Positions 1-13,537 of a DNA stretch of 64,000 nt are shown here, in pieces; position 1 is the stretch's first letter; every line of letters begins with the position of its first letter. The DNA is from Dichomitus squalens LYAD-421 SS1. Taxonomy: Eukaryota; Basidiomycota; Agaricomycetes; Polyporales; Polyporaceae. The DNA lies in assembly GCF_000275845.1 (NCBI RefSeq), contig NW_006766885.1:798431-862430 (forward strand). The letters run 5' to 3'. Both the position numbers and the translations under genes were made by a program. The notes under the pieces were generated by a model that did no database searches, was not told the origin of the DNA, and worked only from the letters and a program-made list of their open reading frames with translations.

Positions 1-3000
1 GGCTGACTGTAGGCATCTCCATCGACGCCCCTCCCGGTCGCGCTCGTGCGTCTCAGGCTGGCTCCCGTGCGCACTTTTGGGAGAGCATGAGCAGCAAGCG
101 ACTCATGCAAGGCGGTCTTGTTGCCCTCATCTGGCAGCGCGGGGAGACGATCGAGGTCCACCTCGGCACCGTCGCCAGCTCGCTCAAGGACCTCACAGAG
201 TCCGCGAAGCAGAGCGCGGACCGCGTCGGCATCCGACTCTCCTTCTTCTCCCCTGAGGTCGAGCTGCGGATCCTCCAGGAGCTGCGACTTCCCGCCAAGG
301 AGCGGCGCTCGACTATGCTGCTCGTCGAGGCGACCGTCATGTTCGAGTCCGTCCGCCCTTTCCTGGAGGCGTTGCGCGTCGAGCCCGAGAGTGTCCCGTT
401 CGGACGGTATCTCGTCCACCGCCCTCCTAAGTTCTTCGAGACCTTCACTATCTCTCCTCCTGCGTACGCCACCCTGCCAGGCTATTCTTTCCAGCTCGCT
501 TCACTCTTCCCCTCTGAATCCGGGGTGGAAGACCTCAAGCTCATCGTCAACGACCCCACCTCCATAGAGACTGCACGAGACGTCTTAAAGCGGAGCAGTC
601 GGCTCGATCCCAGCCAGGCAGATGCAATGGTTGACACGTTGACGAGAGAGGTTAGCCTGATCCAAGGGTAGGTCATCCTTCTATTTTCAGAGCTCGCAGT
701 TTCCGATGATGACCGTTTATGCCAGGCCGCCGGGGACTGGAAAGGTAAGCTGCTCCTAGAGCATCGAAGATTCTCTACTGAACCGTGTACATGATCAGAG
801 CTACACTGGCGTCGAGCTCCTGCGAGTCCTAATCAAGAATCACGCTGGACCCATCCTCATGATCGCCTTCACGAACCATGCTCTCGACCACATGCTCCGG
901 TCTGTCCTCGATGCTGATATAACCAAGCAAATTGTTCGGCTGGGGTCACGTTCCGCAGACGAGCGCATCGCCGAGTTCTCCCTCGAGCACCAGGAGAACA
1001 TTGCGGGCAGAACCCGTCTCTCTTCGGCCTTCTACACATATCGTCGCGCCCTTCGTGATGTCGAGGATGAGATCAAAGAGTTCATGAAGGATTTCTTCAA
1101 GACGGAAGTCGGCACCGAGAAAATTCTCTCCCATCTGTGTTTCCAGTGCCCGGGTTTAGTCGACTCCTTCGAGCTACCGCCGCCATGGATCGCAGCGATT
1201 CACAGCTTGACTGCAGCGGAGCAGGAGGAGTGGAATGTCGCCGGCCGGAACGGCAAGGACGTCAGGGAAGTCGACAACTCGCTGTATGGATTCTGGTTGC
1301 GTGGAGGGGACATCAAATTCCTACACGACACGCACTACGCGATGCGTTACCGACAGGAAACCACGTCTCAATTGACTGCTCAAAAGCGTCCGGCCAATCG
1401 GTATGAGCTTCTACAGCCCGAACAGCCAGAAGTCGATCAAGTTCAGGAGCCACAAATGCAATCTACCCCTATCACCACCGAGAATGTTGCAGTGACCGAC
1501 CGCAACGTGGACGCTGACAGTGACGCTGAGAGCGATTTTGCCATGTCAGACGCATCTGCAGAAGAGGAATGGCTTAATGACGCCGTCCTCCCAGATCTCG
1601 ATGAGCTCATGACCATGGAGGAGGAAGAACATCCACGTTCGCCCCAGCTGATACCTGTAGCAGCGGATTCATCCGGGTCTTCGCCTACATCCAACGTTCC
1701 GCCCCAACCCCACGCCATGCCCCAAATCCACACCATGCCCCAACCCCACGCCATACCAGAACCACATCCCGATGTGCGATCGGAGGCTATTCGCCCAGAC
1801 GACTTCACAGACATTCGCGAGTTCTTTGCTGCATATGGATGCCCGGACATCCCACCCGTGCCCGCGTCCACTCGGCCAATCCCCGAGCTTCTCGAAGCGG
1901 ATAACGTTTGGCTCATGTCCTCAGTTGAGCGGCAGCAGCTCCATGCGATGTGGTCAGACGAAGTGCGGATTGCGAGTCAAGATACTCAGACCCAGGAATT
2001 CCGAAGGCTCCGAGAGAAGCACGAGCGAGCGGCGCAAGAGTTCTCCGAGGGTCAGGCCGAAGTGAGTGTATATTGTTCACTCCGAAGTGGACATCCAACT
2101 GAGCTCTGCTACATCAGATCCGCAAGCAGCTGCTGAGGAACGTCGACATCATTGGTTGCACTACGACTGGTCAGTATTCCGTTTTATGATGATTGTCTTT
2201 GAGACTGATCCACATTCGTCCTGGTGACGCAGGTGCGGCGAAGTTGACGGCTCTCCTCAAAGGCATCGGCCCTAAGGTTCTGCTGGTCGAGGAGGCGGGA
2301 CAAGTACTTGAGGCACACGTTCTGGGAAGCTTGGTGCCCAGTGTCCAGCACATGATCCTCATCGGAGATCCTCTTCAGCTCCGCCCAACCCTCAACAATT
2401 ATAGTGAGTCTGCTAGCATCGCAGGATCCTTCACAAGACCGACTCAATTATTTTCTCGAAGCGCTTTCTATGGATCATCATCATGGAAAGCTCGTCTACA
2501 AGCTCGACATGTCTCTGATGGAACGCCTGTCATCCTCTGGACTTCCTATGTCTCAAATCAACGTCCAACGACGTATGCGACCTGAAATTGCAGACCTTGT
2601 CAGGTATACCAGGGTATATTGCCGGTTAATGAAGACCTGTCTCACATTCTCGTAGGATGACCTTGTATCCCAAACTCGAGGATCACGAGCTAGTGAAGAA
2701 CTACCCGCACGTGCAAGGCATGGCCAAGGACGTCTTCTTCTTCACTCACGACCACAAGGAGAATGGCGGAGAGGACGACTTTGTCAGCAAGTACAATCAG
2801 TTTGAGGTCTGTACCAGATCGGCCACTTCAGCTGGTGCTATGTTGATCTATTGCAATAGGTCGATATGATCAAGGATCTTGTCCTCTACCTCCTCCGGTG
2901 AGGACAGCTTTTTCCCCCGAGTCTTGTTACTCACCCTTCGAATTTACAGGCAAGGGCCATACTCGGCTGAAGGAGACATCGTTGTTCTCTGTGCCTACCT

Positions 3001-6000
3001 AGGACAGCTGTCGCGGTTGCGGGACGCTCTATCGAACGAGGTCGCTGTCGTGCTCGACGAGCGTGATCAAGCAGAGCTCGATGATCGGAATGCAGAAGCC
3101 GAGGACGTCAGTCAATCCACGAGCGCGTTTGAGCGCGTGAAGGTGTCACACAGGGTATGGCTGATGTCTAGTTCTGAAGAGTGTTAGCTCACCTAAATGC
3201 TTTAGGTTCTGCTCCGCACCATCGACAATTTCCAGGGCGAAGAGGCGAAGGTGGGTCATTACTGCAATGCCCCGACTACCTGACTGAGCACGCCACAGAT
3301 CGTAATACTATCTCTTGTCCGGAACTCGGGCGGTTCGGAAGAAGATGAGGTCTATGGGCACCAGCCAAAAGGACGCGCAAACATCGGATTCCTGCGAGTC
3401 AGTTCACCAGATATCAGCGATTGTTCTTGTCGCGCTGATTACCATGATATGCGTTACAGTCCGAGAACAGGACGAACGGTATGACCAATCTATATCTTGT
3501 CAGATGACATATCTGCTCACAACGAGCGACGTAGTTGCTCTTTCTCGCGCTCGTGAAGGGATGTACATCATGGGGAACGCAACGAACCTTTCGGCGAGGA
3601 GTAAGATGTGGCGTGAGGTCATTGAGGAGCTAGGCCGACGCGACTGCCTGGGTACTGCTTTCCCAATCGCTTGTCAACGGCACCCGCATACCGTTGAGTC
3701 CATATCGAAGCCAGGACAGCTGCCCCGTATCGCACCAGATGGTAAGATACTGATGTGCCTGCTCACCCTTGTTGAGCGATCGTCACGAGCCTTTTCTCTT
3801 GCAGGTGGATGTCTTCTTCAATGTGACACACGTCTCAAATGCGGTCACCTTTGCCCCTACAAGGCACGCACTATGTTCTGATTGCGCTTTTTCCGGACTG
3901 ATCTCACGCATTCACAGTGTCATTCTGATGATCCGAGACACGTATCCGTATCGTGTGTCCAACGATGCACTCGCATCTGTCCGCGTCAACATCCCTGTAC
4001 GAAGCAATGCGCAGAGCCCTGCGGAGAGTGTCGGGCGGAAATCACGAACGTGCAACTACCTTGTGGTCACACAATTCCTCGGGTGTTTTGGTTCGTCAGG
4101 CGAGATTCTGTAATGTGCTTGATTCTGACATGAGTCGGTTTCAGCTTCGAATACGACAGCCTCGAGAATGTATTCTGCCCTGAGCTTGTCACGAAGAAGC
4201 TCCCCGGATGCGAGCACGAAGCGACGATGCGATGCTCCGACAATCCCCGCCGATACCCATGTCGAGCAAAATGTGGTGGGATCATGTCGTGTTGCGGACG
4301 TCCATGCAAGGCGAATTGTCACGAATGCCAGTTCCTTAACACTGCTCCTGAACCCCGAGACGACAAGGAGGACGAAGTCGCGGAGGAGCTGCTCCCTGTC
4401 GAGAGGCTTACTCATGTCGGTCATCCGTGCGAGAGGAGCCTCTTCTGCGGTCATCTTTGCGGCAAACAATGCTCCTCTGATCATGAATGTACGACGGAAT
4501 GCAAAGAGGCTTGCCGGCAGGTGTGCGCCCATGCACGTTGCAGGAACTACTGCTCTGTCCCTTGTGCGCCATGCCAGGAGCCGTGCACTTGGTACGTCTC
4601 GCCTTCGCGATTGTTAGGCGCAGTACTCACGACCTCACAGGCGCTGCGCCCACTTCTCATGCCCTCTTCCTTGTGGTGCTGTAAGCATGATGCTTCCGTA
4701 AAAGTGTGCAGAACTGACATGCTGCCCAGATTTGTGCTCGCCTCCCATGTGACAAGCGATGCGACCAGCTCCTTGACTGTGGTCATCGTTGTCCGTCTGG
4801 TAGGTCTATGCGTAGCAACCGTGACAATCTGTCTTCTGATATTGTTGAAGTCTGCGGAGAAGATTGCTCTATCCAAGTCTGCCCGCTCTGCGCCGGGGAC
4901 GAAGTCAAGTCGAACGTCGTCGATCTCGTCATGCAAACCACCATGGCCGACTTGGACTACGAAAGCGAGAGCCTAGACAATTTGCTCATCACGATTCCCA
5001 ACTGCGGACACGTCTTCACGGTGGAAACACTGGACGGCCACTGCGAGCTCACCGAGTACTACCAACGTGACGGTCCTGACGGGAAGTGGATCGGACTGGA
5101 GGCGCCGCCACCTGGCTTCAAGAAGCCGCCTACGTGTCCTACTTGCCGCGGGGCGATCACCGCTCCTCGCTATGGCCGCGCTTTCAAGCGAGCTGACCTT
5201 GACATACTCGAGAACAACGTCGCGTTCCACATGTCCAAGTCGCTGAGGGCGGTGCAGGCCAAGCTGGCTGCCATCTCGACGCCGCAGTTGGAAACCAAGT
5301 CGAAGGCAGTTGCTTCGGAGCTGACCTTCGCCCCTTTGAAAGTCTCCACGAAGGTGTTGAAGGCGTTGCAACGCGAACAAGGCGCTCGGATCAAAAGTAT
5401 TCGCTCAGTTCCCTTCACGCTTCCGGAGATCGACCCACTCAATGCTGCTCTCCACGGTCTGCCTTCGGACGAGGCGAGGGCCTGGAAGAAGGTCGTCTTA
5501 GGACTATTTACGGCGTACAAGGACACCATCACTGCGTCCCAGACTCGCTCCGCACATTCCCATGCTTGGGAAGCATCCTTCGCGTACTTGTACCAAAAGG
5601 AAATGGACGACATCGTCGCGAATCCCATCGCAGCTCCGCGGAACCCACAAGAGTACGCCATACGCGCCGCTAGGATGAAAGTCGGGCAGCCGCCGCCGCG
5701 AGCGGACAAGCGCTTCCTCGTAGAGGCGTTCTGGGCAACGATCAATATCCGCCTGACCATCGCAAGCCTCGCGCGGACCTGGCTCGAAGCCCTCACAAAG
5801 CGCCAGAAGTACCCTCCCGAGAACCGACGTGTCTGGGCGACCTACGTCCACTTCCTCCTTCGCTCCTGCGCTGCCGACGCGGAGCTAGCGCTGCGCATCA
5901 CCCAGGAGTCGGAGAGCAACCGTCAGGAGGCAAAGACCGCGCTGCTGATCATGCGCGTTGAGCTGGAGCAGTTCCGCTTCAACGTCCGCATGATGGAACA

Positions 6001-6610
6001 GAATGGGAAGATGTCTCCGGAGAATCGTACCAAGATGGCGGACAGCGCTCTCGAGAAGATCTCCAATGCACACGACCGGGTGTCCGACCTTCGCAGGCGC
6101 TCAGCTGCACGAAAGCGGAGGCCCGAGGAGACGGACTGGATGCAGGCGGAGTTCGTTGCTCCAGCGCAGACGATTCTGGATGACTGGAGGGCATTTGAGA
6201 GGTCGCTACGCGATGCGACGTTCTATCAGCCTGTGTCTCTAGACGAACTGACGCAAGTTGTCCAGAGTCTAGGCTTCAGTAAGTATTCCGCTTGAAGTCG
6301 TTTGAGCGTGGTACTGACGTGACTTGTCATCGTAGCGCACGTTGGACACTTCTACAAATGCCCGAATGGTCACGTATTCGTCATCGGTGAAGTGTGTCTT
6401 GTTTTTTGATCTGCTAAGGAGTGTTGCTCACGAGTTATGGTGCAGTGCGGCGGCGCAATGCAGCAATCATTCTGTAATGAGTGCGGAGAGGCCATTGGGG
6501 GTTCGCACCACAATTTGCTTGCGACCAACCAGCCGGTTAGGGAGCTGGAGGAGATCGCTCGTGAACATGGTGCTCGGCCAAGCCCTTGGAATTGGGCAAT
6601 CCGCGTGTAG
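1..6610 (+). CDS. ZNFX1/NFX1-type zinc-finger RNA helicase, 5'-truncated by the window edge
   Basis: This is a superfamily 1 helicase of the ZNFX1 type. Relatives bind RNA and act in small-RNA silencing or antiviral responses, but the role here is inferred from family only. The reading frame is open from base 3, so the N-terminus lies outside the window. Visible in order are a helicase-associated N-part, Walker A PPGTGK (726-744), an ITNHALDH-like motif Ia (FTNHALDHML), motif II as LLVEEAGQ followed by IGDPLQLRP, QRRMRPEIA, a QGEEAKIV motif V region and an ALSRAREGMYIMGN motif VI. A run of NFX1-type Cys/His fingers follows (about 3,810-4,900), then a long helical region, and finally an RZ-type zinc finger (CPNGHVF, CNECGEAIGG) that ends at TAG 6608-6610. 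There are many short introns. An acidic, proline-rich insertion with PQPHAMPQIH-type repeats lies at about 1,420-1,800. The EEAG form of motif II is usual for ZNFX1. Confidence 0.9.
726..744 (+). other. 19-nt microexon carrying the Walker A loop
   Basis: The exon ending at 667 (frame LIQ-GG) is followed by a GT intron whose best acceptor is the CAG at 723-725. The next donor is GT at 745 and its acceptor AG is at 797-798. This joins LIQG to PPGTGK to SYTGVELL in frame, exactly the order expected for the helicase P-loop. An alternative acceptor at about 690 would insert about 11 non-conserved residues before PPGTGK, so the 19-nt version is preferred. Confidence 0.75.
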
Positions 6611-7055
6611 GTCTCGAACGGTTGGACAATAGTATCCTGAACATGAACTGTGCGACATATGACGCTCTCGAATGTGGACGGTCTTTCTCTCTCCATCCTG
6701 TACTAGTATCTTTTTTCTACTCGGAGAAGGCATACGTATGATTCGATGGGTTCTCATGTACTCTATATTGTTTCTGAGAGACCGCAACGAATACATCTTT
6801 GTGCCCGGATCTCCTGTAGGCGCCGATAGTGTATAAGTATCAGAAGGTATGTCCCACCTGGATCTCGATGCCATCAACGGGTGTGACGTCAGGATACGAC
6901 TCGTGCGGGGCTTGTTTCTTGACAGCCACCACCAAGAGCACAATGTGGGGCCCCAGCGCATGCCCTCCTCCTCATCGCCGACTGAAGAGCCTCGATACTC
7001 ATCCCCACACGACGCCTTTCGCCCTTCCAACCTTACACCTCTTGCAGCCTAGGCA
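6611..7055. other. intergenic interval, tandem genes
   Basis: This is the spacer between the helicase stop and the transporter start codon. It would contain the helicase 3' UTR and the transporter promoter. No additional coding frame with plausible splice sites was recognised. Confidence 0.5.
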
Positions 7056-8638
7056 ATGGACGTGGCCTCGCAAACCATCATGGCGAACCCCGGCGGCGGC
7101 ACGTTGTCGGAGTCGACCCTAATCCCAACGCTCGTAGGCGCACTCGAGGGCTCAATATCCGTCCTCCTCACCCTCTTCTCAGGTTTTGTCATGGCTAAAA
7201 TCGGGTACCTGGACCACAAGAGCGTCAGGCACATTACCAAGCTGTGCACGAACCTCTTCCTCCCCTGCCTCATCATCGAGGCAATGGGACCCGACCTCAC
7301 CTTGACGCACCTCTCCAAAGACTGGATCATCCCCATATGGGGTCTTGCATCCACCCTCCTTGCGCATGCGATCGGTTACGTCGGCCACCGCGTGATGAAG
7401 CTCCCGTACTGGACCATCGCGGCCTGCGGCCGTCCGAACTCGAACGTCCTCCCGCTCCTCCTCCTGCAGTCTCTCGATAGCTCAGGCGTGCTCGGCGCCA
7501 TCTCGCGCGACGGCGAGGGCTCCTCTACGCTGCTCCGCCGCGCAAAGAGCCTCATCCTGCTCAACGCCGTCGTCCAGCAGACCTTCACCTTCCAGCTCGT
7601 GCCAGGCATAATCGCGCGTGACAAGCCGGTCGACGAAGACGCCGTAGAGCGCCAGGGCGGCGGGCAGGACAGGTTGCGCCCGGGCCCCGGACGGATCAAT
7701 CCTGCTCTGCACAACGCTGAGCGCGTCGGGCTGCTTGATGACATCGACCACCACCCCGAGGACTCGGACGACTCGGAGCGCACGCGGACTGGAGACGCGT
7801 ACAGGCACGCGCTCGACGGCATCGCAGACCGACCGGACTACCATTGGCCTCATCGCCTCCAATTTCTTGAAAATCCAGTCAAAAATGTCGCGAAGCACGT
7901 CAGCCCAGTGCTTCTCAGTGCTGTTGTAGCGTTCATCATCGGGGTAAGCTAGCGTCAGAGGACTGTGCTCGACCGACATTTTGGAGTCGCAGCCTGCGCA
8001 CGTAACAGAGACTGATAGGGAGTCCTTACAGGCCACCCCGCCCTTGCACCACGCTATCCTTGATGGAGACGGCGTACTGTATTCCAGCCTCACGCAAAGT
8101 GTTATCAACCTCGGCGAGCTCTTCGTCGCGCTCCAAGCGTTCACCGTCGGCGCCGAGCTCGCTCTCGTAAAGTCGTCGGATCCCGGCAAGCTCCCTACCG
8201 TGTGGGTGCTCTTTGTGCGGTTCATTGTCATGCCCGGCTTGGCACTCCTCTTCGTCTTCCTGTCTGCCGGGCGCGGGCTGTACGTGGACGATCGCCTGGT
8301 ATGGTATGTTGTATTGCGCTCGTGATATCTGTCTCGAGCCGAAGCACTGAATACTGTGGTCCGTCATTGCAGGTTCTTACTCGTCTTGATCCCAGCGGGG
8401 CCTTCTGCTATGTTGCTCGTCAGCGTCGCAGAGCTCGTGAACGTCGACCAGGGAGAGATTGCAGGGTATCTCACCGTTTCTGTACGTGTCCCCCTCCCGT
8501 CGCTCGTTCTTGAGCCGGCTGAAGCTGACCGACTAACTTCGATTCGCACAGTATTTATTCTCGCCGCTGATGGCCTTGGTGTGTTCCTCCGGCCTGTCTG
8601 TAGTGGCAACCGTAGCCAAACGTGTCCCTGGAATGTGA
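7056..8638 (+). CDS. auxin efflux carrier (AEC/PIN-like) family membrane transporter
   Basis: This is a multi-pass membrane protein of the AEC family. Fungal members are poorly characterised transporters, and the substrate is unknown. The first exon starts MDVASQTIMANPGG and has hydrophobic segments near residues 25-50, 65-85 and 95-115. It includes the family-typical CGRPNSNVLPLLLLQSL region and LILLNAVVQQTFTFQLVPGI. A hydrophilic loop rich in Asp, Arg and Pro follows (about residues 185-260), then HVSPVLLSAVVAFIIG. Splicing at 7944/8031 joins FIIG to ATPPLHHA, and further exons carry LGELFVALQAFTVGAELAL, LFVRFIVMPGLALLFVFL, FLLVLIPAGPSAMLLVSVAELV and the last segment YLFSPLMALVCSSGLSVVA. 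The stop is TGA 8636-8638. Two blocks of helices around a cytosolic loop is the normal family architecture. Confidence 0.88.
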
Positions 8639-10454
8639 GATATTCGGGGCTTGTGTCCGCGCCGCTTTCATTTTGCTTTTGGTGAGGTTTTGCTTTTCGA
8701 TGAGAAGGGTTTCGGAACGGGTCCGTTGCATTTTGCAGGGACGATGCCCGATGATGTATTAAGACCATGGGATTGAAGACAAATACGTTATAACGTCCTT
8801 ATTCCTGTATTGCGTACGAATCTACCGTGTTGAAGATACCGTGACGCATCATCTTCGCGATACTATTCACGGGTACCGCTGTAGGCTTCGTGTAAAACGG
8901 ATTTGCCGCAGATAACTACGTCTGTACGTACACGTTCCAGTCGTCTGATGACGGGTTCCCATGAGCACCATACGGTTAGGCACGCCAGAGCCATGTCCCT
9001 TGTACTCTTACGACGATCGTACGCTGATGTCTCTGTGTAGAAGACGCGTTAGAACTGTCCCGAAAAAATGACAGATAATCATGCGTAATCGGGAGCCAAC
9101 AGACTGGCGAGCGATGATCTCGGGAGAGCGAACAAGTCGCCGAACTTTGATGACATAGAGGCCAGAAGCGCAGAATGCCGGCGACGAGCACACCGTATGT
9201 CCGACGACGATCCATAAATGGAGGGCGTCATAGTCGAGACCTCCAGACACGAAAGAATCCATGAGAAGAGGGGTGTGGGTTGAGAATGAGCTCTATCGTC
9301 GGATGCGGATGAAAGGCGGCTGCAGTGAGAGTGCATGAGGACCCCCAGAAGCAAGAAGCCTTCAGGATATGAATGCGATTCCAGGCCTTGCAAGCTATGA
9401 CGCGCACACCCACGTGAGGCTCTTCCTGTACGTACGCGAGCAGCAGCGCTGCGTGTCAGTCGGGGTGCCCTGGATGAGCAGAGAGAAGGACGACGGTCCC
9501 ACGACAAACGCACGTTCCCGTTCGCCCCGGTGTGCACGATCAACACGGGAGGAGAGGGCTGCGCCGTGCGAGCGAGTGAAGCGCGATACCGGGGAACTGG
9601 TCGTGGTTAAGCCTAGCAGCTTGCCGGGACGTGGGACGATAACTTCAACTCGATGTTCTGTTGTGCCGCCTGCGCCAGACCCTGAGCTAGTGCACGCCGC
9701 GTGCTGTAGAGAGACGGACGTCAACGTCTGGAACCGCAGCTAGGGCAAGCGGGACGTCAGAGGTGAGCGACATGAGTACCGCAGGCGCGAGGGGTTGGCC
9801 AGCTGGAGCTAGAACCGGAGCTATTTGGGGCAGGGAGGTGGTGATGAGGCCGTCGACCGTCAGCTGGTGCGAGTGAATGCACGAGTGTGGGAGCTCGCTG
9901 CCGTCATGACCTCCGTTGCAGCATCGATGGGTAGGGCCACTTGATGAGAACAAGAACAGAAGACGGCCGGATGTTCTACGAACGACGGGGAGGGTCGCCT
10001 GCTGGACCTACCACTGACGTGGATACACCCTGAGTCCAGGTAACAAGGTTTGTCGTGGGTCCTAGCATGAAACATCTTAACATGCTGCGATTACCAGCGA
10101 TGTCCAACTATACGAATGTTCGAGTGCGATGAAGTAATCAAAGCTCCAATTGCAGATACGTGAACTTTGGCTGGGGAATGAGGGGGTGCAGACAGAAGGT
10201 AACTCAAACGCCACAAGAAGAAGCGATGCTTGCAGTTCGACAGCGCCCGGCTGTCTTCACCACCGAGGGCCACGCCGGCCTTCCGGAAGCGGGCACAGAC
10301 CGGATCGCTGCGAATCGACTCGCAGCGCCCAGGCCAGCTGACCATTTAGTTGAGGTTTTGATAAGGGGGGGTTAGATTAGCGGATAAGGGGGTCACAGGC
10401 CCAGGGACCGGCGTCCCGCCTTGCGTTGCGCCCCGTCTCCTCTCATCGTCCCCC
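8639..10454. other. long intergenic region without recognisable genes
   Basis: About 1.8 kb separates the transporter stop from the Zn2Cys6 start. Only short overlapping frames in both directions are present, none with a recognisable protein or consistent splice signals. The right-hand few hundred bases probably hold the promoter and 5' UTR of the regulator. Confidence 0.5.
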
Positions 10455-13400
10455 ATGTCGATGATGTCCCTCTCGCCCACGACGTCGACCTCCAATTACG
10501 ACGACCAGCCCTCTGGAAAGCGCCGCCGCACCCACAGTTTCACCGTCGCACCCAACGGCGGCCCCCGGTCCGAAATGGCATCCCCCCAGGACCCGTCGTC
10601 GGGGCTAGGAATGTCGCCGCCCGCCACGCCCGCCCACATCCCGAAGCGGGGCGCGCGGGCCTGCACCAACTGTCGCAAGGGCAAGAACAGGTGCGAAGGC
10701 GAGGTCCGTACGCTCCGCTCCTCCCATCACCCGCCCCGCCCTCGGATGCTGACCCGTAGCCTCCCTCTCGCCCGTCCCGTCTGTCCGCCCATCCGCCCGG
10801 CCCGGGCCCTCTCCCGTCCTCGCCTCTCCAGGCCCCCTGTCGTCGCTGCCAGCTTAGCGGCGCCCAATGCGTCTTTGAGAAGCCAGAGAAGAAAAATGTC
10901 CAGGCCTTGTCCACAGCCAGCGTCGAGTGAGTGCTCTCCCCTTGTCTCCCCCGCCACCGAACCCCGCACCCCATGTGTCCGTTTCATGCTCACCCCACCA
11001 CCTCCCTCTCCCCGCAGACGCCTCTCCCGCCTTGAGGGCCAGTATTTGGTGCGTGATCGCTCGCCCGCTCGAGGGCTGCTCATGTCGTTGACGTGGCCAC
11101 CCTGCGCGCAGGTCATGCAGAGCCAGATGATCGGCATGCAGTCGTCCCTCGACCGCATCCTCTCCGCCATCCAGAGCCAGAGCCAGGCCATGGTCCACGT
11201 CCAGCCGCCCGCGTACGGTCCAGCGACGTCCTCGCGCGAAAGTCCCGGCATGTCAGGTTTGTTGGTTCCTCCTCTCCCTCGCTTCGTTGATTATAACCAC
11301 TTCCCAAGTAGAGCCCGTGCCCCGGAACCGGACGTTCCCTCCGCTGCCCGGATTTGCCCCTCCGGTGCGTACTCCGTTCGTTCGAGCCCGTCCCGGCGGT
11401 GGCCTAACTCGTTTGAAGCCGCACAAGTATGCGACGTATGGGATCGTGCCCAGCACCGCGCCGTCGTCAGACGACGAATCCGAGGACACCCTTCCGCGTT
11501 CGTCGCTCAATGCCCCAATCGAAGCCCTGCAGGGTCTTGCCAACGCCGCCGCCGAGGCTGCCGCTGCACCCTCTGCGTCTCCCCCACGGCAAGTAGTTTC
11601 CGAGTGCATGGTACACCTGCTCACACTCTAACCGTGTGGCATTTTGCAGGATGAAGAAGCGCAAGCGGGCCGAACCGACGCCCCGCAACGCCTTCCCGCA
11701 CGTCGTTGAAAAGGTGCACACTACTAACCATCTCTCAACTCAACCCCGAGTGTGCTGAAGCATATCAATCACTAGGGACTCGTCTCAGACACCGAGGCTC
11801 GGGAGCTGTATCATATGTACGTCTCCCCAACCACTTCCACCTTCCCCCTCCTCACCTCCGTCCCGCCCCCAGCTTCTTCTCCGGCTGCCACATCTTCATC
11901 CCCGTCTTCGACCCCTCGTACGACACCTACGACGGGCTCATGGAGCGCAGCCCGTGGACGTTCGACGCCATCCTTGCCGTGGCGGCGAAGATCCGGAGCG
12001 GGACCGGCCCGCTCATCCCCGCCTTCTACAAGTGCCTCGAGGAGGCGCAGGGCATCGCCCGCTCGTCCCTCTTCGGCCCGGTCGTGCGCAAGGAGGCCGT
12101 CCAGGGCATGCTCCTCCTCGCGGCGTGGAGCACCAACGGCTGGCTTCCCAGCGGGCACGCGATGCGCATGGCGCTCGACCTCGGCCTCCACCGCGCGCTC
12201 GAGAAGCTCGCGGACCACGGCGAGAAGAAGCGGAGCGAGGATGAGGAGCGAAACCTCGGTGCGTGGTTGCTACGCGAAAGGTTCTTGTGGGCTCGTGGGG
12301 CTGACGGTGTGGCATCTTCGCAGTCGTGTCGGCCCGCATCTGGCTGTGCTTGTACTGGTTCGACCACCAGATGAGCCTGGGCACCGGTCGGCCCATCGTC
12401 CTGCGCGACGAGAGCTCCATCCGGCACTGTCGCGTGCTGCTGTCGCATCCGATGGCGTCGCCCACGGACGTGCGGTTGATCTCTCAGGTGGAGTTGATCG
12501 CCCAGAAGAGTGCGTGGTTCCGGGCTTCTCAACTTTCGGACCGAGCAGGATGACTGATATCCAATTTTGTCGCGCCTTCTAGCTCAAATATACGAGACGC
12601 TGTCGCCGCTTAACGGACAGGTCAACCACAACACGTTGTCATTCATCAGGCGCGCGAACATCGCCCTCGACAAGTGGTGGGCAGACTGCGATGAGCTGCA
12701 CAGTGAGTGGTGATGATCACGCCCATTCTGGCCCTCGCACGCTAACCCCTTCCTCGTGCAGGACAAACGATGGACGAGGAGGCCCTCCCGCGCAAGATCC
12801 TCGTCGGCGAGCTGCACTACGCGAAGCTCTGGCTCGTCTGCGTCGCTCTCCGCGGCGTCTCCTGGGACAAGATGCCCTTCGAGCAGCGCGAGCTCGCGTT
12901 CCAGGCCAAGGACGCCGCCTCGAACTGCCTCTCGAACCTGCTCGACTCGCCCACCTACCGCGCCGCGCTCCGCTACGCCGTGCACGACACGCTCGTCATG
13001 GCCGCCTTCTCCGGCCTCTTCCTGCTCAAGATGGCGAACCTCTTCCCCGCCGAGCTCGACCTCGGCGCGATCTCCGTCCAGGTCGAGCAGCTCGCCCAGC
13101 TCCTCTCCGACGTCGCCGCAGAGCGCTACGCCCTCACGCTCCGCATCATGCTCGCCAACCTCCGCCGCAAGGTAGGCCTCGCCGCCGCCGCCGCCGCTGC
13201 CGGCATGGGCGGCGGCCCCGGCCCGCAGAACGCCCACATGCCCACGACCACCGGCGGCCCCGGTGACGTGCCCCCCGGCATGCCCGGCGGCGGCGGCGGC
13301 GCACCGTTCATCGACCCGAGCATCGCGGGCCCCGCGCCGCCGTTCACGGTCGAGGAGGTCGGCCCGTGGGCGCACGACCAGCGGATGTTCAACCCGCAGG

Positions 13401-13537
13401 CGATCCCGCTCTGGCTGCAGGAGCAGAGCCTGACGGACCTCGGGCTGCCCGTGAACGGCTCGGACGGGATCTTCCTCCAGATGGGCGGCCAGAACGGGTG
13501 GATGGGCGACTTTCCGCAGATGCCGGAGGCGTGGTAG
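10455..13537 (+). CDS. PriB-like Zn2Cys6 fungal transcription factor
   Basis: This is a sequence-specific nuclear regulator with an N-terminal Zn2Cys6 binuclear cluster and a fungal-specific (middle homology) domain. The cluster is split by an intron at 10702-10828. Splicing gives CTNC-x6-C-x5-CRRC-x6-C (RACTNCRKGKNRC joined to EGEAPCRRCQLSGAQC), perfect spacing for the family. A short coiled linker follows (RLSRLEGQYL, then VMQSQMIGMQSSLDRILSAI), then a Pro-rich stretch, a basic KKRKRAEP segment, and the MHR with FFSGCHIFIPVFDPSYDTYD, SPWTFDAILAVAAKI and GMLLLAAWSTNGWLPSGHA. The C-terminal exon contains an Ala/Gly/Pro-rich low-complexity tail and ends MPEAW at 13537. The overall pattern recalls PriB of Lentinula edodes, a primordium-expressed factor; that name rests on memory of the family and is less certain than the class. 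Confidence 0.88.

Noticed and set aside
1443..1916. 157-codon minus-strand frame inside the helicase gene
   Set aside because: A shadow of the acidic, proline-rich insertion of the helicase. The repetitive composition explains its openness.
12584..13375. 263-codon minus-strand frame
   Set aside because: Antisense to the C-terminal exon of the Zn2Cys6 factor. High GC leaves long shadow frames here.
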